Shown here piece after piece: positions 35,684 to 49,300 of a stretch of DNA of 64,000 nt (within the stretch, counting starts at the first letter, position 1; each line of letters starts with the position of its first letter). The notes below the pieces were generated by a model. It saw only the letters and a list, made by a program, of their open reading frames with translations. It did not search any database and was not told the DNA's origin. The position numbers were made by a program, and so were the translations under genes. The DNA is from Lagopus muta (lineage: Eukaryota; Chordata; Aves; Galliformes; Phasianidae): assembly GCF_023343835.1 (NCBI RefSeq), contig NC_064438.1, positions 17,628,077 to 17,692,076 of the forward strand. Direction: 5' to 3'.

Positions 35684-35957
35684 AGTGATCTGTTTGTAAC
35701 TAGTGTGAAAAGGGGGAAGGAGGCTGAGCTCTTAGCTATGTAGTGAGTCTTGTCTTTGTTTTGAGTAGCATAAGGTAATATCTTCCATAATTTTTGAACA
35801 CCTTTGCTATCAGTAAAATAATTCAAAGAAGACTGTAAGCTCAGTCTGTAAGACATCAGTGCATTAGGACTTATAACTACTGTAGTGGGTTTTTTGGCAA
35901 AAAATGTGCCTGGATTGAAAAACAATCTCGTTGAAATTAATTATCAAGTGCCTTTAT

Positions 35958-36135
35958 ACACAGAATGGTTTAGGTTGGAGGGTGCCTCTGGAGGTTATGT
36001 GGTCCAACTGCCTGCTGAAGCACAAGTACATAGGGCAGGCTGCCCAATACCATGCCCAGGCAACATTCCAGAGGAAAGATAGCACAACTTCTCTGGGCAT
36101 CCTGTGCCAGTGCTCTGTCACCTGCACAGTACAAA
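35958..36135 (-). repeat. CR1 LINE fragment
   Basis: It starts ACACAGAATGGTTTAGGTTG and 'ggagggtgcctctggaggtt', followed by 'gggcaggctgcccaatacca' and 'cttctctgggcatcctgtgc'. This is a 3' CR1 fragment in reverse orientation just downstream of FADD. Confidence 0.92.
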
Positions 36136-37120
36136 AGTGATTATGGATGTTTACAGCAGACTTCTTTTTTTTTCATTGCCTTGAATGCTTTAAGATTTTC
36201 TAAAGCTAGTCATCTCATAATCCATATCGGGGAAACGTGATCGTGTCTGCTGGATGCTGCAGCTCACCTCATCAGTCAGCCACAGTTACCTGTGGTCTTG
36301 GTTTTAAAAAAAATAATAATTAAAAAAAAATGCTGTAACAAGAACTTAGAAAACAAAAATGACTTCTTTTTAGTCAAGGAGCGTGAAAGCTTAGGGGAAG
36401 AGTACTAACTTTCTCTTCAGTGATATCCTGTGAAGATCAGATACCTTTTGTCATTCTTGGTTCGAGTACTACTGGAACTGGTAGTACTTTCAAGTTCTCT
36501 GCAATTCTTTACTTTGTTCCCATTCCTTTACACTTCTAGAAAGTGGCTGTAAGCAACTCACAGTTGAAGGAGCATTTGTAAAATGAGACCAGACCTAAAA
36601 AAGTACAGATTTTATGCCTAATGTAACACTGGAAAAAGCTGCACATGCTTCAAGACTCATAGGGCAATGGAAGCCTTGGAGTTATTTGTTATGCCAGAGG
36701 GGAAAATATTCTGATATTATTATTGTTTAGATGAGTTGGATTGTTACTGCAAACATTCATACATACATAGATGATTCCTAAACAGGAAGGCTGCTTCTTT
36801 TTTTTTTTTTTTGCTACTGTACCCATGTGACTTGGCTTTGTCCAAGTTCTTGTTGCATGGTGCTATTACTGTGAAGACCAAGTATCATCATGTAGTATTA
36901 CATCACTACTCTGTATAAATGTTGTTAACAGTCATAATTTTCAAGTTTTTGTTGAAGTTGGTGCTTCTAGTTTAGAAGATTACCCTTGAATACTTGATTG
37001 TACTTGATGGCAACTGCTGTAATGTGAACTTCTTATTTGGGCTTTCCTTTTAAAATATGCTTGCGGGAATTATTTAAATCATATTAGTGATTATATGAGA
37101 GCAAAAAACAATGGGTAATA

Positions 37121-37277
37121 TGAAAGTACCTCTGGTTTTTGGCAGGTGCAGTTCTTCAAGTGCTTGCTCCAATGCTCTGTCAGCATCAATTCTCAGTTCC
37201 AAAGTTCTGGTGGGGGAGGAAATGCTGCACTTCAGCTCAGAAGTTTTAGAGATGTTTTTAATAGTGTTGATCTGCAT
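37121..37277 (-). other. Coding-like block on the minus strand, identity unknown
   Basis: Read on the minus strand, it lies between tactgcag and a donor gtactt and is open. It encodes a peptide that begins MQINTIKNISKTSELKCSIS and continues SPTRTLELRIDADRALEQAL, EELHLPKTR. The composition (acidic and amphipathic, with regularly spaced Leu) looks like a helical protein segment rather than random AT-rich sequence. No other exon or poly(A) tail is evident nearby. I do not recognise the family. It could be an orphan exon, a relic of a retrocopy, or chance. Confidence 0.25.
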
Positions 37278-40200
37278 TCTGCAGTATTTGAAGATTTAAT
37301 CTTTTTTTACTTCATGTAATGTAGTAATGATCTTTGTGAGCAGAGTGGAAGAGAAGTTAGCAAAATGAGTTACGTTTGTGGTGAAGGAGTTTGCAGCAGT
37401 TCCAAGTTTAGTCTGTCCACTAACATGTTTTCCTTATCTACTTGTCATAAATCTTCTGGTTTACCAAAGATTCATTTATCTGGAATATTAAAAAGAAGTA
37501 TATTGCCTACTGTATATAATCAGGGTATTTTTAGAATCATTAGGAATAGCAGTTGTAGCCAAATGTTCATCTGCAAGAAATCTCCTGCCTTAGAAAATGT
37601 AAAACTTCAGGATTTGTGCGTAGTTTTATACCGTGTAACCTTGTGCATATTTCATTAAATGTATTTCTTTAAAAGCAAATGAAATGGAACTGGATTTGTC
37701 TTACAGGGTTGCTGTTTATGAGGAGATCTCTAGTGAGGAGAAAATAAATGGTGGGGACTATTAATGCAAGGAGTTGTGGTAAACAGGCCTAGTGTTAACC
37801 ATGTCCTTCTTGGAACATCAGAAAGGCTGGGAGGGCCAGCGGGAAGTAGCTGTAGCTTTGAATGCTTTTGCCTGCAGAGGTATACAAGAAAAAAATAATT
37901 CTGCCAGCCCTTAGGAGCCTAAAATTGAACACAGTGTATGCATGGGACATAGACCTTCTATGAGTAAATAACCGTATTAAAATTGATTTTCTTACTTTTT
38001 CTATACTAGTCATGCTGCGGTAAGGATACTGTAGTTGTTTTATAATTAAAATTGTAGTTTACGCCTTGTACTAAGCCTGCAGGCGCCTAGAGAATGCATT
38101 CAGAAGTCTTATTCTCTGAAGTCTCTTCTGGTAATAGAGTATTAACACTTTGAATGCATAAGGCAAGTAACTTAATTACTCATTGTAGCAAATTCTCTTT
38201 GTGATAATCTGCACGAATATCTGTGAGAATCACTAAAGTGTTTGTTTTTGTCCCTTGAGACTATTTTGCAGCCTTGAAAAGAGAACATGTCAAAACGCAG
38301 TAAAAAAGCAGTATTTCAGGAGAATCTGATGTTGGCAGATTGTTTTCTTTATGTCCCTTTGTAGTCCCTTTCACTACATGCCTGCCATTTCCTTTGATAC
38401 TTGAAGATGTCCATAATTGCATATTGCACATTGATTTTTTTTTTTTTAAGAAGCTGCGTTTTTTTTTCATGACAGTTTAAGAGAAGTTTTCTAGACTTTT
38501 AAATTCCCCCTGCATGAGTTGGTTTTTGTGACTACTTCAAATGCAGTGCTTTGTATTCCATTTTTCTCCATTCTTCAAACACAGGCAGCTGCATTTCCTC
38601 CAGCCTTTGTTTCACTCCTAAAATAATGGGCTACTTTATGAAATCTAATTGCTTCATTTAATTGTCTAATGCAGACAGCTTAATAACACATGCTGTACCT
38701 CAGAGCTCTCACTGGCACTCAGCATGTCCTTAATACAGACTGTTTTGTTGATTATTTTTCAATTTCAGTTTGATTTCTATTCACTGTCTTTGTTTCTCCC
38801 ATGATTGCCAGAAGGTGGTTTGTGTTTTTCTTCCCATTCTCTGCATAGATCACCTATGTCCTTAAAATATGTTCCAGCACGGAAAATATTGTTCCAAGTT
38901 GTTTTCTCTATATGATTTATTACTTCTTTCCTCCGCCAGTGTTTTTATTGCAAGTTTTAAGGATGCACCAATAGAACTGCGGAAACCAGTTCACTGCTTC
39001 AACTGCATTCCATCAGAGCAAGAATTATGGGGGTCAGATGAGAGGTATGGGGCTTTGATGCCTGTGAGTAGTACAAGAGCTCTGGAAGAATCCGTTTTCA
39101 TAACAGTTTTCATAGCGGAGGCTTTACTCCTTGTTGGGAGGGTATTTTGCAGTGGGTTCTGGGAACTGTAGGCTTAGGAGGAAGAAAGCACAAATGTATG
39201 CAGCTGCCAGTAAAGTGCGGATTAATGAAGAAAGAAAAGATGGGCTTCCGTGCAATAAACTCACATGCATTCTTAATGACTACGTGGGCATACGTTTCTT
39301 CAGATCTATTTCTTCCAGTTTCCCCTTGAGAGCATTACTCATTCACTTCTTAAAAACAGGCGGTTTAAAAAACAAAACATTAAACATGTTAAAATATGTT
39401 GCTGATGCTAGTCAAGTTTAAATTCACTAATTCCTGTGCTTGGATAAATATTGGAGATGGAGGTGATTTTTCGTTGTTTTCCAAACAGTCTGTGCTCACA
39501 GTACTGCTTGTTAATGGTGATGTAGCTTTCCCTTCTTTCAGCCTGGAGTTTAGTTTGTCAAATCAAAGGTTAATTTCATGTCACTGACGGCTCTATACTT
39601 AAGATGGCTTTCAGTCTACATAATAACCGGCTGTTGTAGAAAAGTTAAGGCTTTTGAAACTGTGTTCTTGAAAGCTGAAGGGGTTGATATTTTCTCTAAC
39701 ATATATTGTATAATACATTTTAAAGCTATTCTCCAGGTTTACATCTCTAATGCATGTAATAAGTACCTTTGCTAAGAAGAGTAGCTTAACATTAACTTTG
39801 TATCGCAAAGTTCTGAAACTGGCATTTTTACTTCAGAGTTTTCTGGCCTTTTGATCAGACTGTTGTGCTGAGTGAAATTATAGAAGATGAAATTTGGACC
39901 TTTGTCAAGGAGGTGTATAAAGATTCAATGGGGCTTTTCTGTTGATGACAGATTTGCAGGTGAGTCTACTGGTACGGACTTCTACGTAAAGCAATAGCAC
40001 TGCAATTAAAAATGCTCACAATTTTTATTCACTTCTACTTCATACTTCCATTATTCCTGTTGATCACAGGTGGATTATTAGCTCTAGAAGATAATCTGCA
40101 CAATTTAATAAGAGTGCTTCTTATTGTGGCCGACTTAACAGCTTTGCCACTGCCTGTAGTGAAGATTTGCCTAAGGTGCTGTATGGCAGTATTTCTGTAC

Positions 40201-40289
40201 ACTGGTTGGGAAGTGATTATGTGTGCAAACCTGGCACCAGATTTACATACAGCGAGCATATAAGCTATGAGGAAAGTTTTATATAAAAA

Positions 40290-40465
40290 TCATAGAATCG
40301 TAGAATGGGCCTGGGTTAAAAAGGATCTCAAAGATCATCTAGTTTAAACCCCACTGCTGCAGGCAGGGTCACCAGCCACTAGAGCAGGCTGCCCAGAGCC
40401 ACATCCAGCCTGGCCTTGAATGCCTCCAGGGATGGGGCATCCACAGCCTCCTTGAGCAAAATTGA
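40290..40465 (-). repeat. CR1 LINE fragment
   Basis: AATCATAGAATCGTAGAATG, then 'aaggatctcaaagatcatct', 'aggctgcccagagccacatc' and 'gaatgcctccagggatgggg'. It is a well-preserved CR1 3' segment in reverse orientation. Confidence 0.95.
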
Positions 40466-43225
40466 GCCTCAAAATTATTCTTGCTATAACCTTTTGAATT
40501 TTAAGCATTTATACACTTGTAGTTCTAGACAGAATTACCTCATTTTTTCCCCGACTCTTTTGCAGAATTTCTAATATTTGTTTTTTGAAAGATTTGTGGG
40601 TTCTTTTTTCTTTATGAAAAAGAGGTTCCTGCATCTAGATCCATCTGTTAAATAAAAAAAGGAAACGAAGGATCTGACCATTAGAGCTTAATGCTTTTCT
40701 TTTCTTCCTCCAACCAGCAATCTCCCTGAGAGTTGGTTCCTGTAGCTTCTAGGCATAGTGCCAAATTTAAAAAAAAAAAAAAATTGCAGAGAAAACGGGA
40801 ATCAAAAGGGTGCAGCACCTGGCAGGTCTGGGCCCATGGTTTCTGAGTTCTAAATCCTGTATTCTTTCTTTATGCCATGTTAAATGGGAGTAGAATTTAG
40901 TCACAACTTCCTGGCTGTGAAGTCCCTAGTGTGGGAAACCCTGGCTAACCGGAATTACCTTCAAAGCCATTATTCCCATGGCAACTGCTTTGCACGAGAG
41001 TGCACTGGGCATGTGGCTGCAGCATGCTCCCTCCTGGCTATCCAGCTAGCTGAATAATGCTGGGAAGCTGTTAGTAATTGGGAGACTTGCTGCCGTCTCT
41101 GGTAGCTGACCGTGTCGGAAAGCCTAACTCCAAGTGCAGGAACATTGAGCAGAATTCCTGACTTGATTTTCTCCCTTCCAGCCCCGTTGAGATGGGAAAA
41201 ACAAGGGAGAGTGGTCCTAGAAATTAAAGCATTTGCCTTTGACATTTCCTAAACATCAGCTGAGCACTTGGTGCTTCCATTTCTGCATTTAACCTGGGCT
41301 GTAAAACTCAAACTTGAGTGTCTAACTGCATGTTTGTGCATGAAGTAACTCATATATATGCAGATGAATGAAAGCTAATGTGAGCTAAAAAAAAAGAAAA
41401 AGCACATATATTTTTTGTAGCTAACAGCTACTTGTAGCTCTGTCATATGCCCCTTAAATAAGTGGATTTCATTATACAACTCTTTCCTCCAAAACATTCT
41501 ACTTTTTACAAAAATTAGCACTTCTTATATAAAAGAATGTTGCCTCTCTTACGATACATTGCATCTGAATGTCAAGTTCCACACTTGGGCTGTGAGTTGT
41601 AAGGGATATTAAGAGGTATGGTGTATAATAGAACTGCAGGTACCAGTCTCTTTGTTCCATACAGCATTTTTTTCCTTCATTTCCTGGACCTTCACCATTA
41701 CCAGCACTTCAGCCCTGGCTCACTTTGAGCCTTTCTCACACAACCAAATGAGATCACTGAGGTGAGTGACAATTCAAACCTGTGGTTTTGTGTTATGCTA
41801 ACACAATATATGTCACTACCGTAACAACCTGACTGAACAGGAGGTACCCAAAAACAGTGGGTTTCACTCTAAGAGCAACCCTGTGGATGTGGCCCTTATT
41901 TCCATTCTGGCTTCAGCGCACCAAGCAGGTGTGGAGCAGGGAGGTGTCTGAGATCCCAAGCAGCCCTTCAGCACTGCAGTCTCCTCCTCCTGCTGCAGGA
42001 CATGCCAGCAAAGAGAGATGACTGCAGCTCAGGGTTAAGCTATGGGGAGCTCAATTTGTTCCGTGAGGTCTGAGAAGTTCCCACGGGTTAATTAGAGGAA
42101 TTTGAGAAGGAATTATGGAGAAATTAGGTCAGTTCCTTTTACTTAAACAGCACCTATAGTGCCTCGTAGGCTTGTCCCGTTTTCTCCTTTAAAGATTACT
42201 TTCATCCATTATCTCCCTCCTACAAACTCATACCCCTGCACATCATGAATGTTGTTGAATGATTATCATACGGAAGCCAGAGGGAAGACAAATACTTGTT
42301 TTCTTGGTTTGAAAAGGACTTTGACGTTGCTAGAATCAACCCAAGCTATTCAGATAGCCTGTTTCAGTGGGTTTTAATGGTTTCAAATAGGATATGACAG
42401 CCTCAACTCTAGGAAAGTGGCCACTAGTAGAATTACCCCGGTACCTGTATCCTGTTTTTTTTTTGAACTGTTATCATGTCAGATGTTACAGCAGCAGTGG
42501 CAGCTTCCTGTTTTCCCATGCAAAGAGAGGCAGTGGGTAGCTGCTGGCTAAAGAATGCCGCTGGCTTCTTTCAGTCACGTATTTTGGTACCACAGAGGTG
42601 GTGTTATTGAAGGCAGGCAAAACAGCTTCTAGCCATGCAATTGAACTGAGCCACAGGACCTGAAAAAACCTTTCTTTGTGTGCTCTTAAAGAACTTATCG
42701 ATCTTCTAAGAACTTACTGAAGACCTTATACATGGACTTTTCTGCAGCATTTTGGTCTCAAACTGATAACAGTATGAGATGCTCTGTATGAGCACTGAAA
42801 GCTGGGAGTCCTTTCCCCATTGTGACTGCTCTGCATCATCACCTTTCTGCAAAGGGTGTGATAGAAAGGCCCAATCCAACAAAGCTAGATTTAGTAGCTA
42901 ACGCTTTAAATTCAGGATTGCAGATTTGGGCTAGCGTGAAGTTTGATAAATCTTTTTACTGTAAGAGTACAGTTCTGTAAGATTTATTTTTGTTGCATAA
43001 CTGTCATTGAAAAATCTCCTTCCTAGCTGGATGCTTGTGAATGTGCAGGAGTAAGCACAGTTTTTTTTGTGTAACTGCCATCTACTCCATTGAACCTGTT
43101 GGTATATGGCTTAATGATATAGTGGATTCAAACTTGGGCTGTGTTATTTTGGTGAAAGAAAACTGTACAGTTTATTATGGGAGACAAAGAAAGTGTTAGA
43201 TGTGAGAATGACGTGTCTCCCCAAT

Positions 43226-43302
43226 TCACATACGCTTGTGTATGTGTACATACGCATATCTCTGTGTATATATGTATACATATGCATACATGCACACACC
43301 CT
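43226..43302. repeat. Degenerate TA/TG/CA microsatellite
   Basis: Alternating purine-pyrimidine sequence of tacgca, tgtata and catgca units, much interrupted. It has no evident function. Confidence 0.75.
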
Positions 43303-44985
43303 TAAATAAAGCTATTTGATATCATCTGGAAAACAAGATTTTCCTGACAGTGCTATTTCTCAATACTGTTTCTCAGACTTACATCTATCGCTGTAAGCTG
43401 TAAAGAAATGCATCCCTCTGACAATCTCCAAGATCAGTCCCAGTTTTGCTTGAAACAGTTGTGTTGTATTTCAGGGCCAACACTAAATACCAAGTACAAA
43501 TGCAGGGCCAGCTGCTGCATCTTTAAGATCAGGCAGAGAAAAAGTGATTTTAAAGCAGTGTTTCAGTCTCACAAAGTTAAATGCAAAAGTTGGCTTATTT
43601 CCTAGTATACATTAGAGCAGTCATGGGTTTCTATTACGATCAGCATTTTCCTTCAGTGTAATACTTGATGCCAATACAAATCAGTGATGCTGACGTTAAC
43701 CCTCTGTTCTTTACCTCGTTACAGCTGCTGCCTGCAAGAGTGAGAGTCAACATCAATTCTTTAATAAGCGTCCGTATTTTAGAAACAGTGTGTGTGACCA
43801 AAATGAATGGAAGGATCCTTCCTTCTCATTGTGCAGACTTTGAGATGAGTTGTCTGTGGTGCAGATGCTGCTCTCTCCCAAGCTGTCAATGGAGCAACCT
43901 GATTCCCAGCCTGCCCATAAATGATTAAGGAAGAAGATAGGTGAGTTTCATCCGCTTCAGTCTTAGGACTTACTGACAAAGGGTACAAAGAATAATTTAG
44001 CTCCAAGTTCCTTTTGTGGCAAAGGCAATGGTTCACCTAAGTAAAACTACCAAATTAACCTCACCTTGGTTAGACTAAGTATTTTATATTTGTATATGAA
44101 TAAGTGATTCCTGGAAGTTGCAGGCATTATCATCCACAGTTGTTTAAGGGACAAAGGGAAGTTAGGTTTATGTGGATTTGCAGGAGGGTCTGACCTGTAT
44201 GGGAAGGGTCTGAGTGATGGTGTCCAGCACACAAAGAAGGATCCCAGCACTCTTTGCCTATGTGCACAAGTGTAAGTGTCCTATGGCAGCTTCACTTACA
44301 AACCACAGCTAGAGCCTGTTCATGAGTAAATATTTGACTCATTTAAACGTGAATTATGATACAGACTGAGGACATGATCATAGTGTCTTTAATATGAACC
44401 GTGTTCAGGAGAACAAGCTCTGAAATAAATTATTTGCCTTGCTTGTTAGAGTATTGATGAGAAAAGTCAGGGCTGCTGATTTTTATATTAGAGTTATATT
44501 CCTTTATATCTTACACAGGATGGCTTTCAGCTGTTTTTAAATGTTTTGTTTTTATATTACTATTCTCAGTTTGTTTGAAGATCAACTAATTGACATGACT
44601 TAGGGGCAAGACAATGACAAGGCTTTTTCAGCTTTTGTACTACTTCCTAGAAATAATGATAATTGAAGAAAGAGCTAAGAGAGGGCTGCATTTCCTCTTA
44701 TTTCTTTTGCAAGCTATACACCATGTAATTTTATTTTCAGCAGCTAGATTATGTCTTTTTACCTAGTACCTGCCTACATTGGTTAACTGATATTTGATAA
44801 AAGTTATGTAAATACATTCAAACGAAGGAGACATTCAGGCAAACAAAAAGGCAAAATGAGAACTGGAGTGACTAAGAGTATTATTCGGCAAAACACAGGA
44901 GCAAATCTTTTGTTGGTAGCCAAAGTGAGTTAAAAGACTGCTCTTTTAAGACCTTGATGCAGAAGGCATTTCTCAGTTTTTAAAT

Positions 44986-45230
44986 CACAGAATCATAGAA
45001 TATCCCAAGTTGGAAAGGACCCATAGAAGTATTCATGTTCAACTCCTGGCTTTATACAGGAGCACACAAAAATCACACTATGTGGCTGAGGGCATCGTCC
45101 AGCAACTTCCTGAACTCCAGCAGGCTTGGTGCCATGGCATTTCCCCTGGGAGGCAGTTCTGATTGCCAGCCACACTGTTAGTGAAGAACCTTTTCTTGAT
45201 ATGTAACCTGAATCGCCTTCATGTGCTGCA
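44986..45230 (-). repeat. CR1 LINE fragment
   Basis: Starts TCACAGAATCATAGAATATC and 'ccaagttggaaaggacccat', then 'caactcctggctttatacag', 'gcaggcttggtgccatggca' and 'gtgaagaaccttttcttgat'. It is a reverse-orientation CR1 of the subfamily that has the 'atatccc' junction. Confidence 0.95.
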
Positions 45231-46331
45231 TGACTGCAAGGAAATCCCAGCAGCACTAAAATGGTGATTTCTGACAGGAACCCTGAAACTGCCTTTCTTT
45301 AAAGTAAACGTGAATGCAGTGGTAGGGATGACCATTGCAGCTGGTGAGGTGCAGAGGGCTCTGCTGTCTTTCCACCTTCTCTGAAAGGCGTTGCAGAGTC
45401 TGCTCCCCTCTGCATGTCTCACCCAGGTGATGTTGTGTATACTCTGGATTTATGGATTTGCAAGGCATTTTGCTCAAAATCATGGCATTTCTTCAAAAGA
45501 CGGATGGGAGCAAATCTCTTGGCTTATATATTGAAAGGGATGTGCCAACTTTCATATATTTACTTATTAAATTAAAGAGTTTATCATATTGGAATAGCAC
45601 CAGATGGTAGGGACTGACCAACATACATGCAAACAGAGAAGGAATTTACTTAAAAAAACATTATATAAATTTTGCAGAAGAGGAGAAGCATTGCTTGCTG
45701 TGTTCCCATTATTTTTCTTAGTGTTTGTTTCAAGTTGATTTGAGCGCTGTTCCCAATGGTCTTTTTTTTTTTGTTCATCTGGCATAAGTAAATCTCCTTT
45801 TTCTAAAATACTGTCTACTTTCCCTCCGGGTTCTTTTCTGACTGATTCCTTTTAAAAGTCAGTCTGCTGCTTAAGGCTACTACTAGGTATTCTGAGCTGA
45901 ATGTTTACTATTATATGGCTTATACGTATTTTCTGTGTCAGACTCTGACCTAGTAACCCTCTTCTCCTCCAAATGCCAAGGGTGATGTTTAGTTTTAAAT
46001 GGCTTGGTTGCCTAGGAAGAATTGCTGTTAATCAGAACAGAAAAATGATGTTGGCTAATGACCTTTATTTGGCAGCAGTTTAATACACCATATCAATTGG
46101 CAGATAATTTCATTTGATCCTTGGGATAACCTTGAAACTGGAGATATTTTTTGACAGTATGCACCGGTGCCATTGCAGGTATCCATAGTTGCTAATATTT
46201 TAATCTGTTACAGTTTTCTGTATGAATTGATTTTGAGGCTGAGGCACTTACTTGGCAGATTCATTTTACAAATTGATATTTTTAGCAAATATTTTTCAAG
46301 ACTGTTGGGAATTATCAAATGGTGCAAACAA

Positions 46332-46392
46332 ACACTGAGGGGTTGGACTTGATCCCCAGAGGTCCCTTCCAATCCCTGTGATTTTGTGATTT
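46332..46392 (+). repeat. CR1 LINE 3' end
   Basis: 'aggggttggacttgatcccc' then 'agaggtcccttccaatccct' and a 'gtgattttgtgattt' end. A short sense-orientation CR1 3' terminus. Confidence 0.88.
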
Positions 46393-49300
46393 AACTCTAG
46401 TGTACATAAACCAGTGATTCACTGAGAACAGTGTTTACATTTTCATTTGCCTATAAGCTAAAGCTGGTTGCACAGCAAAATGTTGTCAGTTTTACACACA
46501 TGCGATTTGGAAATAATCTTACCAACATTATTACCTTCACATACACAAGTTCCAATTCAGCATGCATCTGAATAATGATGATAGTGATTTCTGCATGCAA
46601 TTTCATGCAGGCAATGTGTGCGTAATGAAAGGTATGTTAACATCTTGAAAACTAGTCGGTTAAGGATTAAAAATAAGACTAAGTACTATATGAGATCTCT
46701 CTATTTATTTTTAAATGCCTTTGTCTACTTTCCTACAGTAACATGAAGGGCTAATAATAGAGGATGCTGAGTACATAGAAATCATGGTCCAGTTTGCTTA
46801 GTGCCCACTCCAAAGCCACTTGAAGCAGTAGGAGCCTTTGCATAGTAGACAAGCTATATATATATATATCTCCTATATATATCTCCTTCAAACTCTAACT
46901 TACAGGAGCAGAAGTGTTACTTTTTGTGCAAATCCTTTTAAATCTAGTTAGGCTATCTATAAAACTCCCTGTGTGTGTTAGTAAAATGATCTTTTTTTTT
47001 CTTTCCCTAACGCATTCTGAAAAGATGAAACCTCAGTTCTGAAATGATCTGCACAGATATCAACTCCCAGTCTCTCTTAGTATTCAGAAGCTTGAAAGAC
47101 TGATTGTCTATAGAGCTCACTCTAGGATCAGCAGATGAGTACACAAGGTGTTTTGCAATAAAAATATATATATATAATTCCTTTTTCTTGGTAATTGAAT
47201 TTTTATATATCCTCAGAGATTGCCGTGGCTCTGTATTTGTAGGTCCCAGTTGTGCAAATATAATCGTATAATTCCAGACCAGTTAGAATTAATGAGTAAG
47301 GCAGGCAAGCCTCGAGCTGCAAAACACAAAGCAGTGAAGCTGATTGCAGTGCTTTTTATTTCCACAGACATTCATGTTCATTTTACTTGTTTCCTACAAA
47401 CGAGCTGTGCCATTTCTCACACGTATTTGGCATCCCAGCCCCAAATTTGTCTCTGGCTGCTTCAGGGACCTAACTAACTGTGTCTCCCACGGCCAGAGTG
47501 CAGCTGCCCTAGGCTCCCGCTGCAGCCAGTGAGAAAACAAGCATCCCAAGAGGGTGATTCATGGACCACACCAAACGTCTGAATCGCTCCCACGGAGCGG
47601 CTCTCTCACTCCACTGATTACAGAGGCAGGCAAGGGTAAATGGGTTCAGAATGTAGGTGATCAGCCAGGTGGAATGTATCCAGACCTGCTCCAGTGAGTC
47701 AGGAGGTGCAGTATCACAGCTGTTTCTGAATCCTTGACTCCAGACCTTTCTGCTTCAGCTATGCCACATGAATTTCCTGTTTTTTTTTTTTAATTTTTTT
47801 TTTAGTGCAACTAAATAATGTTCAGCCCTGAACTTACAACTGAAAGGGATTGGAGGTAGAAGTTATTTGTTAAATTCAGTCTATTTAAAGATGCGCTGAA
47901 ATCAGTATGTTCACTTACTGTAAACTACCCATGCATTAGATATTAGGGATATATTTCACTCAAGATTGAACTAACTGATACTTTTCTTTAGAAAATCCTT
48001 GTAGCTCAGGGGGGTTTCTGTCACTGTAGATCAATACAAAAAAGACAACAGCTGCAACAATTCTGTGCTGTAAACTGCACAACTGGAGCTGAAAGTAATC
48101 TGCAAACCTTTTCGAGTTCAGTGGGTTTGTACTTGAGTGGGCATATGCATTTTTGGTTGTAGGAACAGCAGCTGAATTTAGAAAATATTTATAGTACTGA
48201 CATACCCAATAAAATAAATATTGTGTGATTCCCATTAAAATGCATACTTTACGTTCATCTGCTCTCTTAAAAGTTTTCTGCACATCTTCAGAGCTGTCTG
48301 TTTTGTGGAGGCTGTTCTTCCTATCAGATGAAGCAATCCAACTGAAAACCCTCTGAGATTTCAGAGCAGTTGACTCTGATCTGATTTACACTTGCATAAA
48401 TCAAGCACAAATCCATCTAAATCTGTACAGTACAAATAACATGTTGATGTAGAGAACTATGGCAAGCCACTCTTTCTAGCAGTCACATCTTCTGTTGCCA
48501 AAGGGTTGACACAATTTCTAGTGCACTTACCCCTACACTCTGGCATAGCAATTAATTGTTCTGTCCTCATCTCTATAGACCACCATATGGCTTCATCCCC
48601 TCTTGTTGCTTCTCCCTCCAGGCAAAGAGGCTATTCTGCTCAGCAACCTCTGGATGCATTTGTTATGGTAGAAGAATGGCCATGCATCTACTGACAGAAG
48701 AGTAATTGATGCTGTTGGCAAAAATCCTCTCCTTTCAGTAAGAAATGAGAGAGACGTGTTCAAAATGCATTTTCCCAGTAAGGCAGCTGGGAAAGATGAG
48801 GAGTAAGCACAGTGCCACAAGCTCAGCTCAGAAGGGAGAAGCCTGTGGGCCCTGATCACCCCCAGGTGATGCAATGTGGTGCAGGCAGGCCAGGAGCAGC
48901 AGGTGGCTTCCCTCAGCCAGCTGGGGAGGGCAGGAAGGGGCTGCTGCTGCTTGGATGGGATAAACACTGGGGCCATGTCTATCATGTGACAGGAAAACTG
49001 GGCTTTTTCTTTTTTTTCCTTTTCTTTTTCTTGTTTTTTTTTTTTTTTTCTTTGCTCTCTGTTTTTACCATCTTTTGTTGAACATCATTGTGTGGTTATG
49101 AGGTGCAGGGAGTGACTGAGTATCAAACCCCAGTCTCCAAAGCAATGACTTTGCTGCCAGTTTCTTTAGTGCATGGATCTTACTGATCATGTCTCCAAGT
49201 GTAGTGCCTCACCAAACGCCATGGGCGAGCAGCCAGCCCTCTCACTGAACTAGTAAAAAAAGTCATCGAGCTCATTCAGTGAAAATGTCCGAGCTGCTCA

